From Terriglobia bacterium (GTDB lineage: Bacteria > Acidobacteriota > Terriglobia > Bryobacterales > Bryobacteraceae): a DNA stretch of 58,762 bases. This document shows positions 7,899-17,093 of the stretch, piece by piece. The notes under the pieces were generated by a model that worked only from the letters and a program-made list of their open reading frames with translations, had not been told where the DNA came from and ran no database searches. Positions within the stretch are counted from its first letter, which is position 1. The number at the start of each line of letters is the position of its first letter. The position numbers and the translations under genes were made by a program. The stretch is taken from the NCBI GenBank assembly GCA_010084195.1, contig RGPS01000011.1, positions 1 through 58,762 of the forward strand. Direction: 5' to 3'.

Positions 7899-8843
7899 TT
7901 AATCAGAAATAGGTACCACGGTAAAGCAAAGCAGGAACAGGAGCAAGGCCGTGAGACCGAGGCGGATGCGCCCTGCTCCCGGGCGGGTCTCGTCGTAGAT
8001 CGGCGGGTGCTTTCTGGCCAGGAAAAACAGCATCACGGCCCAGAGCCACCAGCCGTTCCAGAACTTACCAAGCACCACCAGAATTCCCAGAAAGCCCCAG
8101 GTTGCCCAGCGGTGGTGGCGTCCGGCTAAGGCGTACACGATGTGGCCACCATCGAGCTGGCCGATGGGCAGCAGATTCAGGGCGGTAGCGAACATGCCGA
8201 CCCATGCGGCGCGGGCTACCGGATGGAGGTAGATATCAGAGCCTGCAACCCCGGGGAAGATCATTTGTTCGGCCAGCCATTGGAGCGCGGGCGCTCCCAG
8301 GTGCAGGCTGCCCTGCTGCTGGATACCTGGAATGATCTTTGAAAAAGCCAGGCCTACCCCCAGCGCCGGTACCAGAAAGATGAAGCCTGCCAGGGGGCCG
8401 GCGACACCGATATCGAACAGAACTCTTTTGCTGGTGATGGCGGAGTGAATGCGGATGAAAGCTCCGAACGTCCCGGTGACCGGCATGGGAGAAGGCAGGA
8501 AATACGGCAGCGTGGCATCTACTCCGTAGTACATACAGGCCAGGTAATGACCCATCTCGTGGGCCATCAGAATAGTCAGGAGGGTCACGGAGAAGGGAAA
8601 CCCGGAAAGGAAGGCCTCCGGGCTGGAAAGCCCCGCCAGATAAACACGGCTCCAATGGTCGCCATCAAAAAACGGCAGGTTGTGTGAAAAGTTGTACTGC
8701 ATCCCTGCACCCACCAGAGTGGTGGTGAAGAGCGTGGTCAGGAAGAGCACAACATGCAGCCAAAGACGGCGCACGCCGGCAAACAGATGGCTTCCGCGGG
8801 ATTCGGGCGACAGGTCGCCGCGGCTAAGAGACTCGAAGGGCAC
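7899..8843 (-). CDS. site-2-type zinc metalloprotease, M50 family
   Basis: A 314-residue intramembrane protease candidate with about six hydrophobic helices. Zinc ligands are visible as HEMGH (95-99) and the distal LDGGH (near 230), both characteristic of M50. There is no PDZ domain, so it belongs to the short group related to plant EGY proteins and the FtsH-independent S2P homologues rather than RseP. The GTG start shares its first base with the TAG stop of the HU gene. The substrate is unknown. Two anti-sigma-like membrane proteins are encoded in the window, but no direct link can be seen. Confidence 0.9.
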   Translation of the reverse strand: MPFESLSRGDLSPESRGSHLFAGVRRLWLHVVLFLTTLFTTTLVGAGMQYNFSHNLPFFDGDHWSRVYLAGLSSPEAFLSGFPFSVTLLTILMAHEMGHYLACMYYGVDATLPYFLPSPMPVTGTFGAFIRIHSAITSKRVLFDIGVAGPLAGFIFLVPALGVGLAFSKIIPGIQQQGSLHLGAPALQWLAEQMIFPGVAGSDIYLHPVARAAWVGMFATALNLLPIGQLDGGHIVYALAGRHHRWATWGFLGILVVLGKFWNGWWLWAVMLFFLARKHPPIYDETRPGAGRIRLGLTALLLFLLCFTVVPISD

Positions 8844-9112
8844 TACTGCAGGGTCTGCAGTTCCTTACCGGGCTTAAAGCGAACCGCCTTGCCCGGCGGG
8901 ATAGAGACTTCCGCGCCCGTTCTCGGATTCCGGCCGATTCCTGTCTTGCGTGGCTTGACGGTGAAAACGCCAAAACCGCGGAGTTCGATGCGGTCACCCT
9001 GTTCGAGGGCTCGCTTCATCTTGTCGAACACGGTCTCGACCGCCATCTCGGCCTTCGTTTTTGTGATGCCCGTTTTGGCCACTACTTCGTTGATGATGTC
9101 GAGCTTGATCAA
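8843..9112 (-). CDS. HU/IHF-family DNA-binding protein
   Basis: The 89-residue protein is a full-length HU/IHF fold: N-terminal helices, the IELRGFGVFTV strand and the DNA-minor-groove arm around GRNPRTGAEVSIPPG. The arm and the IELRGFG stretch lean toward IHF-alpha, but HU cannot be excluded. A good ribosome site (GGGGAG) precedes the ATG. It is the first gene of a five-gene operon, with a strong sigma-70-like promoter at 9152-9181. Heading a glycosyltransferase and prepilin-peptidase operon with a nucleoid protein is unusual. Confidence 0.93.
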   Translation of the reverse strand: MIKLDIINEVVAKTGITKTKAEMAVETVFDKMKRALEQGDRIELRGFGVFTVKPRKTGIGRNPRTGAEVSIPPGKAVRFKPGKELQTLQ

Positions 9113-9125
9113 ACCATCTCCCCAG

Positions 9126-9143
9126 CGGAGTCTCGAAACTCCG
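9126..9143. promoter_or_regulatory. palindrome in the HU 5' leader
   Basis: CGGAGT (9126-9131) and ACTCCG (9138-9143) form a perfect 6-bp inverted repeat around a near-palindromic centre; 16 of 18 positions are symmetric. It lies between the predicted HU start site (about 9145) and its ribosome site, so it could be an operator or an mRNA hairpin. Confidence 0.4.
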
Positions 9144-9151
9144 ACAAACCG

Positions 9152-9181
9152 ATGATAGAATTAGGTTTATCTCAATGTCAA
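9152..9181 (-). promoter_or_regulatory. sigma-70 promoter for the HU operon
   Basis: Read on the minus strand, TTGACA (9181-9176) and TATCAT (9157-9152) are separated by 18 bp. The start point would be near 9145, giving a leader of about 33 nt. The -35 box overlaps the start codon of the divergent flavin reductase gene. Confidence 0.55.
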
Positions 9182-9693
9182 GCCAGAATGACGATGCAGC
9201 CTTCGGGCCGGTTGACAGGGGCCTTTTTCGAAGGGTCTGCGGTCGCTTCGCAACGGGCGTTACGGTGGTCACGACGACCAGGCCTGACGGCCTGCCTCAT
9301 GGCCTGACGGTCAATTCGTTTAGTTCCGTTTCCCTGGAGCCGCCCCTCGTGCTGGTCAGCATCGATTCCAGGAATTCAGTACTACAGGACCTGTTGAATG
9401 GAAGCCCTTTTGCAATCAATATCTTAGCGTCGTCCGGGCGGGAGGTTTCGCAGCGCTTTTCGGCACCCCTTGACGACCGCTTTGAGGGCATCTCGTGGGT
9501 GCGCGGAGTGACGGGAGCTCCCATCCTGCCGGATACTCTCGGCCATTTCGAATGTATTCTTCAAAAGGCTGTGGTCGCCGGAGACCACACGGTCCTGATC
9601 GCTGAGGTAAAACAGTTACGGCTCACCGAGGCTGTTTCCAGCCAGGGTGAGCCGCTTGTGTATTTCGATAGGGCGTACCGTCTTTTGGGCTAA
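9175..9693 (+). CDS. flavin reductase-like FMN-binding protein
   Basis: The 172-residue protein matches the HpaC/flavin-reductase family: FRRVCGRFATGVTVVTT, the GLTVNSFSSVSLEPPLVL FMN-phosphate region, and GHFECILQKAVVAGDHTVLI toward the C-terminus. Family members reduce flavin with NAD(P)H for a partner monooxygenase or bind FMN themselves. No partner oxygenase is nearby, so the role is open. The gene diverges from HU with 62 bp between starts; TAGAAT at 9156-9161 could be its -10 box. Its stop codon lies in the first unit of a 17-bp tandem repeat. Confidence 0.88.
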   Translation: MSSQNDDAAFGPVDRGLFRRVCGRFATGVTVVTTTRPDGLPHGLTVNSFSSVSLEPPLVLVSIDSRNSVLQDLLNGSPFAINILASSGREVSQRFSAPLDDRFEGISWVRGVTGAPILPDTLGHFECILQKAVVAGDHTVLIAEVKQLRLTEAVSSQGEPLVYFDRAYRLLG

Positions 9694-9731
9694 GCGGCAT
9701 TTTGGGCTAAGCGGCCTGTTGAGCTAAACGG
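9683..9731. repeat. 17-bp tandem repeat, two exact and one diverged copy
   Basis: TTTTGGGCTAAGCGGC occurs at 9683-9698 and exactly again at 9700-9715, and a diverged copy (TGTTGAGCTAAACGG) ends at 9731. The first copy supplies the last codons and the TAA stop of the flavin reductase gene. It lies between convergent genes, just before the clpC stop. Confidence 0.75.
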
Positions 9732-9745
9732 ACAGGGGAAAGCGC

Positions 9746-12256
9746 TTAGCCCTCAAACGCATAGAGCGCTACGCCAGGGGCCGGAGCGACCGCTTCCGGT
9801 TCCAGTTCCTCACCACCACCGGCACCGACTGCTACCGGGACTTCCACTGCCGCGTTGATCAGGCGATAGTAAAGCCCACCCTCGCCCAGGTAGATATCGA
9901 GGTCAGCAGGTTTCGGAAGAATGCCCTGAATCAGGGCTTCCGACAGCGGATCCTCAATATACTTCTGGAGCGCGCGACGCAGGGGTCTGGCACCGTAGCT
10001 GCGATCCGTACAGGTTTTATCGACGATATACTTCGCAGCGTCCTTATCGAGCCGAATAGTTACGTGTTTCGTGACCAGGTTCTTGTTGATGCCCTCGACC
10101 AGGAGGACTAGAATCCGCAACAGATCGTCGTCCGTCAACGACTGGAAAAGGATGATATCGTCCAGGCGGTTCAGGAACTCCGGATTAAAGGCGCGACGCA
10201 CTTCCGTGCGAACCTGTTCTTCAACCTTGGCCATCTGGCCTTCGCCGACGGGGGCCTGGAAGCCGAGATTGCCCTTCTTTTCGAGTAAGCGGGCTCCCAG
10301 ATTCGAGGTCATGATGATGATGGTGTTCTTGAAGTCGATCTGGTTGCCCAGGCCATCTGTCAGTTGACCATCTTCAAAGACCTGCAACAGGATGTTGAAG
10401 ATATCCGGGTGCGCTTTTTCGATTTCGTCCAGCAGAATAATGGAGTACGGGGCGCGCTTCACACGTTCTGTGAGCTGGCCGCCTTCCTCGTAACCCACGT
10501 AGCCGGGAGGTGAGCCAATCAGCTTCGACACCGAATGCTTCTCCATGAATTCGGACATGTCAAAGCGGATCAGCGACTTTTCGCTGGAGAACAGGAAGGT
10601 GGCCAGCGCACGCGCGACTTCGGTCTTACCAACGCCGGTGGGCCCCAGGAACAGGAACGAACCGGCGGGTCTGGCCGATGACTTGAGGCCTGCACGCGAA
10701 CGGCGGATGGCACGAGCGAGAGCGGAAATCGCACGATCCTGACTGATAATCCGTTTGTGCAGCTCTTCTTCCACCCGGAGGAGACGGGCAATTTCTTCTT
10801 CCTTGATCGCCGTCATGGGGACGCCGGTCCAGCGCGCCACCACGTCCTCAATATCTTCTTTGGTCACGATGCCGGTTGAGGTATCGTCCAGATTGTATTT
10901 TTCGCGGAGGATACGCTGGTTTTCGCGTTCCTTGCGCTCTTCGTCCGAGTAGAAGCGGGCCTTTTCGAATTCGTGATTGGCGATCGCATTCTCCATCCGG
11001 TGAACGATGAATTTGATGCGCTTCTGGATATCGGCGAGTTCAGCGGGAAGCGTCGTCTGGCGAAGCTTCACCCGTGCCCCGGCTTCATCAATCAGATCGA
11101 TGGCCTTGTCGGGCAGAAAACGATCCGGGATATAACGATTGGACGCGTAAACCGAGGTCTCGATGGCTTCGTCGGTGTAGCCCACCGCGTGGAATTTCTC
11201 GTAACGGTCTTTGATGCCGAACATGATGCGAATCGCATCCGCTTCGTTCGGAGGCGGAACCTTTACAGCCTGGAAGCGCCGTTCGAGCGATCGGTCCTTT
11301 TCGATGGACTTGCGGAACTCTGCCGGTGTGGTGGCCCCGATGCACTGGATTTCACCTCGCGACAGGGCGGGTTTCAGGATATTGGCAGCATCGAGCGAAC
11401 CTTCTGCCGAACCGGCACCCACCAGAGTGTGCAACTCGTCAATGAAGATGATGGCGTTCTGGTTATCCATCAATTCCTTCATGATGGTCTTCAGCCGTTC
11501 TTCAAACTGGCCGCGATATTTTGTGCCGGCCACGATCAAAGAGAGGTCAAGCGCCAGGATCCGTTTGTCGGCGAGGAACGACGGCACGTCACCCTCAGCG
11601 ATTTTCTGAGCCAGACCTTCGACAATCGCCGTCTTCCCGACACCGGGCTCGCCAATCAGCACGGGATTGTTCTTGGTGCGGCGGCACAGAATCTGGATGA
11701 CACGCTCGACTTCTCCATCGCGGCCCACCAGGGGGTCGAGGGAGTTATCCATCGCAGCCTGGGTCAAATCACGCGAGAATTCGTTGAGCAGGGAGCTTTC
11801 TTTCGGGCGGTTCGCCGCTACCTTTTCCGACTGCGAGCGCTGTAGCTCCTCACGAATTGTGGAGAGGCGAAGGCCCCGCTCGTGCAGGATTTCAGCCGCA
11901 AAGCACTTTTCTTCGCGCAGCAGACCCAGCAAAAGGTGTTCGGTCCCGATGTGTTTGTGGCTCAGCCGTTCCGCTTCTTCAGCCCCGTAGGCCAGAACGC
12001 GCTTGCATTCGTGGCTGAGGGGCAGGTCTACAGATGTAGACACTTTCTCCCGGACAGTCGTGTGGCCTTCTATCTGTTTGCGGATAGAATCTACCGCCGC
12101 ATGCGACCGGAGGAAACGGTTAGCCAGTTGTTTGTCTTCACGAAGAAGGCCCAGCAGTAAATGCTCCGTCTCAATGTAGGGGCTTCCGAACTGACTGGCT
12201 TCGTATCGCGCGAAAAAGATGACGCGCCGCGCTTTTTCTGTATATCGCTCAAACAT
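9746..12256 (-). CDS. clpC: ClpC-type AAA+ unfoldase
   Basis: ClpC unfolds proteins for the ClpP protease. The 836-residue protein shows the duplicated Clp N-domain (1-145), a first AAA+ module with Walker [14 protein letters not shown] (about 208-220), a UVR-like middle domain (about 410-460, with [19 protein letters not shown]), and a second AAA+ module with [14 protein letters not shown] (about 535-548) plus the D2 small domain. The last roughly 25 residues are Gly/Glu/Pro/Ala-rich and look like a lineage-specific tail. A GGGAG ribosome site precedes the ATG. No mcsA/mcsB or ctsR genes accompany it, unlike Firmicutes. Confidence 0.95.
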   Translation of the reverse strand: MFERYTEKARRVIFFARYEASQFGSPYIETEHLLLGLLREDKQLANRFLRSHAAVDSIRKQIEGHTTVREKVSTSVDLPLSHECKRVLAYGAEEAERLSHKHIGTEHLLLGLLREEKCFAAEILHERGLRLSTIREELQRSQSEKVAANRPKESSLLNEFSRDLTQAAMDNSLDPLVGRDGEVERVIQILCRRTKNNPVLIGEPGVGKTAIVEGLAQKIAEGDVPSFLADKRILALDLSLIVAGTKYRGQFEERLKTIMKELMDNQNAIIFIDELHTLVGAGSAEGSLDAANILKPALSRGEIQCIGATTPAEFRKSIEKDRSLERRFQAVKVPPPNEADAIRIMFGIKDRYEKFHAVGYTDEAIETSVYASNRYIPDRFLPDKAIDLIDEAGARVKLRQTTLPAELADIQKRIKFIVHRMENAIANHEFEKARFYSDEERKERENQRILREKYNLDDTSTGIVTKEDIEDVVARWTGVPMTAIKEEEIARLLRVEEELHKRIISQDRAISALARAIRRSRAGLKSSARPAGSFLFLGPTGVGKTEVARALATFLFSSEKSLIRFDMSEFMEKHSVSKLIGSPPGYVGYEEGGQLTERVKRAPYSIILLDEIEKAHPDIFNILLQVFEDGQLTDGLGNQIDFKNTIIIMTSNLGARLLEKKGNLGFQAPVGEGQMAKVEEQVRTEVRRAFNPEFLNRLDDIILFQSLTDDDLLRILVLLVEGINKNLVTKHVTIRLDKDAAKYIVDKTCTDRSYGARPLRRALQKYIEDPLSEALIQGILPKPADLDIYLGEGGLYYRLINAAVEVPVAVGAGGGEELEPEAVAPAPGVALYAFEG

Positions 12257-12349
12257 GAATGTGACTCCCTATCGCCCTAATCCGGAACGACGCCAGCTCT
12301 ATCTCTAAAGATACTCTTCAGACTGCCTCCGATGCAAAAACCTGCGGGC

Positions 12350-13078
12350 TCACTCCATTGGGCGTAACGCACCCTTCTCAAGTTTCAGGACTCTTTGACA
12401 ACTTCGTGCGAACCCGGTGTTGTGCGTCACCAGAATCGTAGTCAGGCTTCTTTTTTGCCTCAACCGTGTGAGCAGGCTGAAAACAGCTTCGCCTGTACCT
12501 TCGTCCAGGTTGCCGGTTGGCTCATCAGCCAGCAACACGGACGGTTCTCCCGCAAGAGCTCGGGCAATCGCCACCCTTTGTTGCTCGCCCCCGGAAAGTT
12601 CCCCGGCTCTGTGGTGCAGACGGTCTCTCAGGCCCACCTCTTCGAGGCATGTTTGTGCCTGGTGTCGGGCGGCTTCCCGGTCCCCGCCCCGGATCATCAA
12701 AGGCATCATAGTGTTCTCCAGCGCTGAAAAATCCTGCATCAGGTGGTGCTGCTGCCACACATACCCGATCTCGCGGTTGCGGAATTGCGACATCTCCGCT
12801 TCGGCGAGGGATGTAATATCCTGATTCCGATAGAAGATCGCCCCGGAAGTGGGCCGATCCAGACCCGCCATCAAATGCAGCAGGGTACTCTTCCCGGCAC
12901 CACTGGCCCCCATAATCGCCACCTGTTCGCCCTCACGCACAACCAGATCCAGCTCCCGGAACACAACGACTGCAACATCTCCGGAGCGGTAGACTTTGCT
13001 GAGATTTTCGACACGTATCATGTGCAGAGAGCGGTCCAAAAAGCTGTCCAAAGAGAATTGTCGCAGTCCGGGTGTCAC
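12350..13078 (-). CDS. ABC transporter ATP-binding protein, LolD/MacB type
   Basis: The 242-residue ATPase has Walker A GASGAGKST, the Q-loop, the signature LSGGEQQRVAIARAL, Walker B VLLADEPTGNLD and the switch His in VTHNTG. These are hallmarks of the LolD/FtsE/MacB group that powers lipoprotein release or efflux. Two starts are possible: a GTG at 13078 with a strong AAGGAAG site 6 nt upstream (used here), or the ATG at 13021 (MIRVENLSKVY), which fits the usual family N-terminus. No permease gene adjoins it, so the transport partner is unknown. Confidence 0.88.
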   Translation of the reverse strand: MTPGLRQFSLDSFLDRSLHMIRVENLSKVYRSGDVAVVVFRELDLVVREGEQVAIMGASGAGKSTLLHLMAGLDRPTSGAIFYRNQDITSLAEAEMSQFRNREIGYVWQQHHLMQDFSALENTMMPLMIRGGDREAARHQAQTCLEEVGLRDRLHHRAGELSGGEQQRVAIARALAGEPSVLLADEPTGNLDEGTGEAVFSLLTRLRQKRSLTTILVTHNTGFARSCQRVLKLEKGALRPME

Positions 13079-13146
13079 TCATCACTTCCTTATCGGCGGT
13101 TTGCACGATTTTGATCACGATGTGTCCCCCTTTTTCCTGCTGCGGC

Positions 13147-13152
13147 TATAAT
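13147..13152 (+). promoter_or_regulatory. -10 box of the xdhC promoter
   Basis: A perfect TATAAT lies only 8 nt before the xdhC ATG (13161), so the start point would fall at or within 2 nt of the start codon. No ribosome site precedes the ATG. No good -35 is seen at the right spacing. This points to leaderless translation. Confidence 0.5.
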
Positions 13153-13160
13153 CAGTTCGA

Positions 13161-13997
13161 ATGGACGTTTTTGATGAACTGGTAAGACTCCGGGCTCTGG
13201 GCCAAAAGTCTGCCCTCGCCACTATCGTGGAAGTGAATGGCTCGATCCCCAGTTTTCAGACTGCCAAGCTGCTGGTTCGCGAAGACGGCTCCATGGCAGG
13301 CACCATTGGGGGTGGCTGTGTGGAAGCCGAAGTCTGGAATGCAGCGAGGGAAGTAATTGCCACGGGCAAGCCACGCAATATGCAGTTCAGCCTGGGGCAG
13401 GATGCCGCTTATGACAACGGCCTGATTTGTGGAGGCCAACTGCAGGTGTTTGTGGAGTGTATTACGCCGCAGCCTTCCGCCATCGTTTTTGGCGGCGGGC
13501 ATATTTCGAAGAGTCTCTGCAAGGTTCTCGACCTGGCTGGCTTCCGCACCTCGGTTGTGGATAACCGGGAAACCTATGCGAACCGCGAGCGCTTCCCGGA
13601 GGCTGCCGATATCCACGCCGAGGAATACGAAGATGTCTTCCCGAAGCTGTTTGTCAACGACTCTACCTACGTGGTGATCGTTACGCGGGGACATCGCGAC
13701 GACATGCGGGTTCTGCGGTGGGCGGTATCTACCAGCGCCCGGTACATTGCCATGATCGGCAGCAGGCGAAAAACCATCGCGGTGATCAAGGAACTGGAAA
13801 AAGAAGGCATCCCGAACTCGGAATTCGAACGGATCTACGCGCCGATGGGGTTCGAAATTGGTGCCGTATCTCCGGAAGAGATCGCGATTTCCGTGGCGGC
13901 AGAGATGATCGCGATGCGACGGGACCCGGACGGCAAGTGGCGTTCGCTGTCCAAGACGGTTTTCGCCGATGAAAAGCTCCGCGCCGTTCTCCTGTGA
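13161..13997 (+). CDS. XdhC/CoxI family protein (molybdenum hydroxylase maturation)
   Basis: XdhC-type proteins bind molybdenum cofactor and help insert the sulfurated form into xanthine dehydrogenase-like enzymes. The 278-residue protein has the XdhC N-domain with GGGCVEAE (near 53) and, after about residue 105, a Rossmann domain with FGGGHISKSL, ending in the family-typical EIGAVSPEEIAISVAAE. The following MobA-like gene overlaps it by 4 nt (GTGA), a pair typical of Mo-hydroxylase loci. The catalytic subunits themselves are not in the window. Confidence 0.9.
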   Translation: MDVFDELVRLRALGQKSALATIVEVNGSIPSFQTAKLLVREDGSMAGTIGGGCVEAEVWNAAREVIATGKPRNMQFSLGQDAAYDNGLICGGQLQVFVECITPQPSAIVFGGGHISKSLCKVLDLAGFRTSVVDNRETYANRERFPEAADIHAEEYEDVFPKLFVNDSTYVVIVTRGHRDDMRVLRWAVSTSARYIAMIGSRRKTIAVIKELEKEGIPNSEFERIYAPMGFEIGAVSPEEIAISVAAEMIAMRRDPDGKWRSLSKTVFADEKLRAVLL

Positions 13998-14587
13998 AGC
14001 CTGCCGCCATTATTCTGGCAGCCGGGGAGTCACGCCGGATGGGCCGTTCCAAAGCGTATTTGCCGTTTCGCGGTGGTACCTTCCTTTCCGTCCTCGCTGA
14101 CACTTTTTCCACTTTCTGCCATCCTGTAGTTGCGGTGTTTGGGTTTGATAGCGACCGGATGGTGCAACAGGCCCCCGCGAACGTCCAAACGACCATCAAT
14201 TCTGCATACCAGCTCGGTATGCTCTCCTCTCTGCAAACCGGCTTACGGACGCTGCGCACCACGGGGGAGTATGACCGTATTCTGTTCACCCTGGTGGATC
14301 ATCCTTCCCTCCAGGCTTCCACTCTCGCGCGGCTGCTTGCTTCCGCCGCGCCTGTCGTCATCCCGCGGTGGAACGGTAAGAGAGGCCACCCCGTTCTGAT
14401 CAACGCAGAAATCGCCCGCCAGTTCCTGGCCGAACTGCCCTCGGCAATGGTACGGGATACCATTGACCGCAATGCATCCCTGATTGAATACGTGGATGTG
14501 GACGATTCCGGGATCAGAGATGACATTGACGATCCGGAGCTCTATCAGGCGCTGTTGGCTCGCGAAACCGGAGTTGTCAGATGTTGA
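13994..14587 (+). CDS. MobA-like NTP transferase (MocA group)
   Basis: The 197-residue protein opens with the nucleotidyltransferase P-loop-like signature IILAAGESRRMGRSKAYLP. It continues with the LVDHPS metal-binding segment (near 98) and GKRGHPVLI (near 131). MocA-type members attach CMP to molybdopterin for Mo-hydroxylases. It overlaps xdhC by 4 nt and so is translationally coupled to it. Its stop codon lies in the first unit of the 15-bp tandem repeat that also supplies the start codons of the next gene. Confidence 0.88.
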   Translation: MKPAAIILAAGESRRMGRSKAYLPFRGGTFLSVLADTFSTFCHPVVAVFGFDSDRMVQQAPANVQTTINSAYQLGMLSSLQTGLRTLRTTGEYDRILFTLVDHPSLQASTLARLLASAAPVVIPRWNGKRGHPVLINAEIARQFLAELPSAMVRDTIDRNASLIEYVDVDDSGIRDDIDDPELYQALLARETGVVRC

Positions 14588-14640
14588 GCAAGCAGATGTT
14601 GAGCAAGCAGATGTTGAGCAAGCCGATGTTGAGTAAGCAG
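14581..14640 (+). repeat. 15-bp tandem repeat, four copies, carrying start codons
   Basis: ATGTTGAGCAAGCAG is repeated at 14581, 14596, 14611 (one change) and 14626 (one change), immediately followed by ATG at 14641. It encodes four M-L-S-K-(Q/P) units in the AsmA-like frame and contains the TGA stop of the upstream gene. Five in-frame ATG codons thus occur at 15-nt intervals. Confidence 0.9.
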
Positions 14641-17004
14641 ATGAAGAAGTGGCTTCGTCCTGGCTGGCTGGTGATATATTTCGTGGCCCTTCTGGGCTGG
14701 GCTGCGTGGTACGTGCCCCAGTTGAACGCCGAGCGCTACAGGGAAAAGATCCACACGGGGCTGGAAAGCGCGCTGGGGCGCAAAGTCAGCTTCGGGACGC
14801 TCCAGTTTCAATTACTCCCTGTCCCCGGTTTCACCATCAAGGATTTGATCATCGGCGAAGATCCCGCCATCGGGCCCGAACCGGCGGCTTACGTGACCAC
14901 CTTGCGGGGCCGTCCGCGCTTGTCTGCCCTTCTTGGCGGACCTCTGGAGTTCGCCTCGGTCGACCTCGAAGAGACCAGCGTCAACCTGACACGTACCGAA
15001 GGCAACGCGAATTCGGTCCACTGGAACTTCTCCGCCCTCACCCGAACCCAGCTGAAGGGTTCCTTCCCCGTGATACACATGCTCGGCGGACGTGTAAATT
15101 TCAAGTTCGGCGATACCAAGACGGTCTTTTACCTTCTCAATACCGATGCTGATTTGTGGCCCCCGTCTGACGAAGGCGGCCCCTGGACCGTCAAGGTTCG
15201 AGCGGAGCCGGCCCGCACAGACCGGCCTTCGCATGGCTTCGGAACTGTGGTGGCGCGGGGTGAATGGCGTCCGCGGGACGGAGCGATCACGATTGATCTG
15301 AAGCTGGAAAAGAGCGAATTGAGCGATATCGGTACTTTGTTCCAGGGTGCTGAGTCAGAACTGCACGGTCGGATTTGGGGCGAAGCTCACCTGGCGGGAC
15401 CGGCTGATCGCGTCGGCATAGCGGGACGTCTCAATGTGGATGACATCCATGGCTGGAATCAGCCGCCGAATCAGGCCAGTAAACCGTTCGCCCTGGTCCT
15501 GAGCGGCGCGCTTGATGCCCGCAACCAAACGCTGGATATGCGGGCTTACAGCGTCGCGACCGGGTTTCCTTTTGACCTCCGCTACCGCGTGCAGGCATTC
15601 CTGGGAAGACCGAGTTGGGCTGTGACGGCTCTGCTGGACGGGACCCCCCTGGGACCTTTTGCGGACACCGCGCGGCATCTGGGCTGGGGGATTCCGGCCG
15701 ATCTGGCCATTGAGGGGTCAGCCAGGGGCGTACTCGGCTATTCGATCGGCCTCGATTCGGGGGCTGGCGAAGGGGTTGGGCGGTTCGAGGGCGGCCTTCG
15801 CTTCACCGGGGTCAAAGCCGCTTTTCGTGGCGGAGAGACCCTCACCCTGGCGGACACTGGTCTCACGGTCACCGGGTCACGGGCCGCGCTCGCACCTGCC
15901 GAGCTGACCTCTTCGAACGGCGAGAAGGCGATTTTTGACGCTGCAATAGACTCCTCCGCTGCCTCAGTTGAGGTGGGGCTCCAGACCGAAGGCATGGCAG
16001 TGGAAACGCTTCGGCCCCTGCTCACCAACAGCCGGATTCCTCTGTTGAGTCATCTTTCGGGCGGGACCTGGAATGGACACATTCGTCGGGCAGGAAACTC
16101 CGATGTCTGGACCGGGGAGATACGGGTGAAGGAGTCGAGTCTCCGCTTTGACGGTTTCGGAGAGCCGGTTCAGTTGCTACTGGCTGAAGCGCAACTGGAG
16201 CCGGATGCGGCGAACGTTCGTCGGCTCAGTGTCAAAGCCGGAAGCATCGAAGCGCAGGGCGACTACCGGTATGAGTATGGCTCGCCCATACCGCACCAGT
16301 TTCATTTCACCGCCGCAGGTGTCGAAGGTGCGGCTCTGGAGAAACTGCTGGAGCCTGCGCTCAACCGGGGGGGGCTGCTCAACAAAACTCTGAACTTCGG
16401 CAAGGTTCCGATTCCGGAATGGCTGCACGGTTTCCACGCGGCAGGGACACTACAGGTGAATAGTCTGGCCCTGGGGGCTGTTACCCTTTCCCGGCTGAAG
16501 ACCAAAGTGGAGTGGGCCGGCGAGAAGGGCGTGTTGCCTGGTTTCACCGCTCAGGTGGGAACGGCGACGCTCACCGGTGACGTAAACGTGGACCTCCTGG
16601 GGGCCCGGCCTCGCTATGAGTTTCTGGGGAAGGCGACCGGTCTGGCGTGGCGCGGTGGTTTCATAGATACGGAGGGCACGGCGAGTGCTGCCGGTGCCGG
16701 GCGTGACCTCCTCGCCAGTGTGGCCGCGAAAGGTACCTTTACCGCAAAGAACGTCGATCTGGCGCCAATTCGCCGATTCCCCTCGGCGCAGGGCCCCTTC
16801 GAACTGAGTTGGGGCAAGACCGGACCGGCGCTGAAGCTTACAGCCCTGACCGCGACGGCGGATGGTGCCACCTGGGTTGGCACTGCGGATACAGCAGAAA
16901 ACGGTGAAGTCTCGCTGCATCTGACGTCCGGAGAGCGTTCGATTGAAGCGGTGGGTGCGATCTTCCGCGGGAACTCGTTTCAGGCTGTGCCTGTTCAGCG
17001 CTGA
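14581..17004 (+). CDS. large AsmA-like envelope protein
   Basis: The product has 807 residues from the first ATG. After the MLSKQ repeats an inner-membrane anchor (LVIYFVALLGWAAWYV, about residues 29-44) leads into a long periplasmic region of repeated beta strands, as in AsmA/TamB/YhdP proteins that form hydrophobic grooves for lipid transfer to the outer membrane. The first 150 residues include an AsmA-like motif (SALGRKVSFGTLQ, then IKDLIIGEDP). Translation could begin at any of five in-frame ATGs; MKKWLRPGWL from 14641 would be the most compact signal anchor. It overlaps the MobA-like gene by 7 nt. Lipid transport is inferred from the family. Confidence 0.8.
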   Translation: MLSKQMLSKQMLSKPMLSKQMKKWLRPGWLVIYFVALLGWAAWYVPQLNAERYREKIHTGLESALGRKVSFGTLQFQLLPVPGFTIKDLIIGEDPAIGPEPAAYVTTLRGRPRLSALLGGPLEFASVDLEETSVNLTRTEGNANSVHWNFSALTRTQLKGSFPVIHMLGGRVNFKFGDTKTVFYLLNTDADLWPPSDEGGPWTVKVRAEPARTDRPSHGFGTVVARGEWRPRDGAITIDLKLEKSELSDIGTLFQGAESELHGRIWGEAHLAGPADRVGIAGRLNVDDIHGWNQPPNQASKPFALVLSGALDARNQTLDMRAYSVATGFPFDLRYRVQAFLGRPSWAVTALLDGTPLGPFADTARHLGWGIPADLAIEGSARGVLGYSIGLDSGAGEGVGRFEGGLRFTGVKAAFRGGETLTLADTGLTVTGSRAALAPAELTSSNGEKAIFDAAIDSSAASVEVGLQTEGMAVETLRPLLTNSRIPLLSHLSGGTWNGHIRRAGNSDVWTGEIRVKESSLRFDGFGEPVQLLLAEAQLEPDAANVRRLSVKAGSIEAQGDYRYEYGSPIPHQFHFTAAGVEGAALEKLLEPALNRGGLLNKTLNFGKVPIPEWLHGFHAAGTLQVNSLALGAVTLSRLKTKVEWAGEKGVLPGFTAQVGTATLTGDVNVDLLGARPRYEFLGKATGLAWRGGFIDTEGTASAAGAGRDLLASVAAKGTFTAKNVDLAPIRRFPSAQGPFELSWGKTGPALKLTALTATADGATWVGTADTAENGEVSLHLTSGERSIEAVGAIFRGNSFQAVPVQR

Positions 17005-17093
17005 TCGTTCGCCGGTCTGTTTCCGTGATCCGGACCCCGTGGCTTACAATGGAAGCTGGAGGCTTAACCTAAGATTCTTTAGGGCAAACAACG

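Noticed and set aside
10973..11845. 290-codon plus-strand open frame
   Set aside because: It is a shadow of clpC, caused by GC-rich codon usage.
14581..14640. Possible CRISPR remnant
   Set aside because: Units are contiguous 15-mers without spacers, inside a coding sequence.
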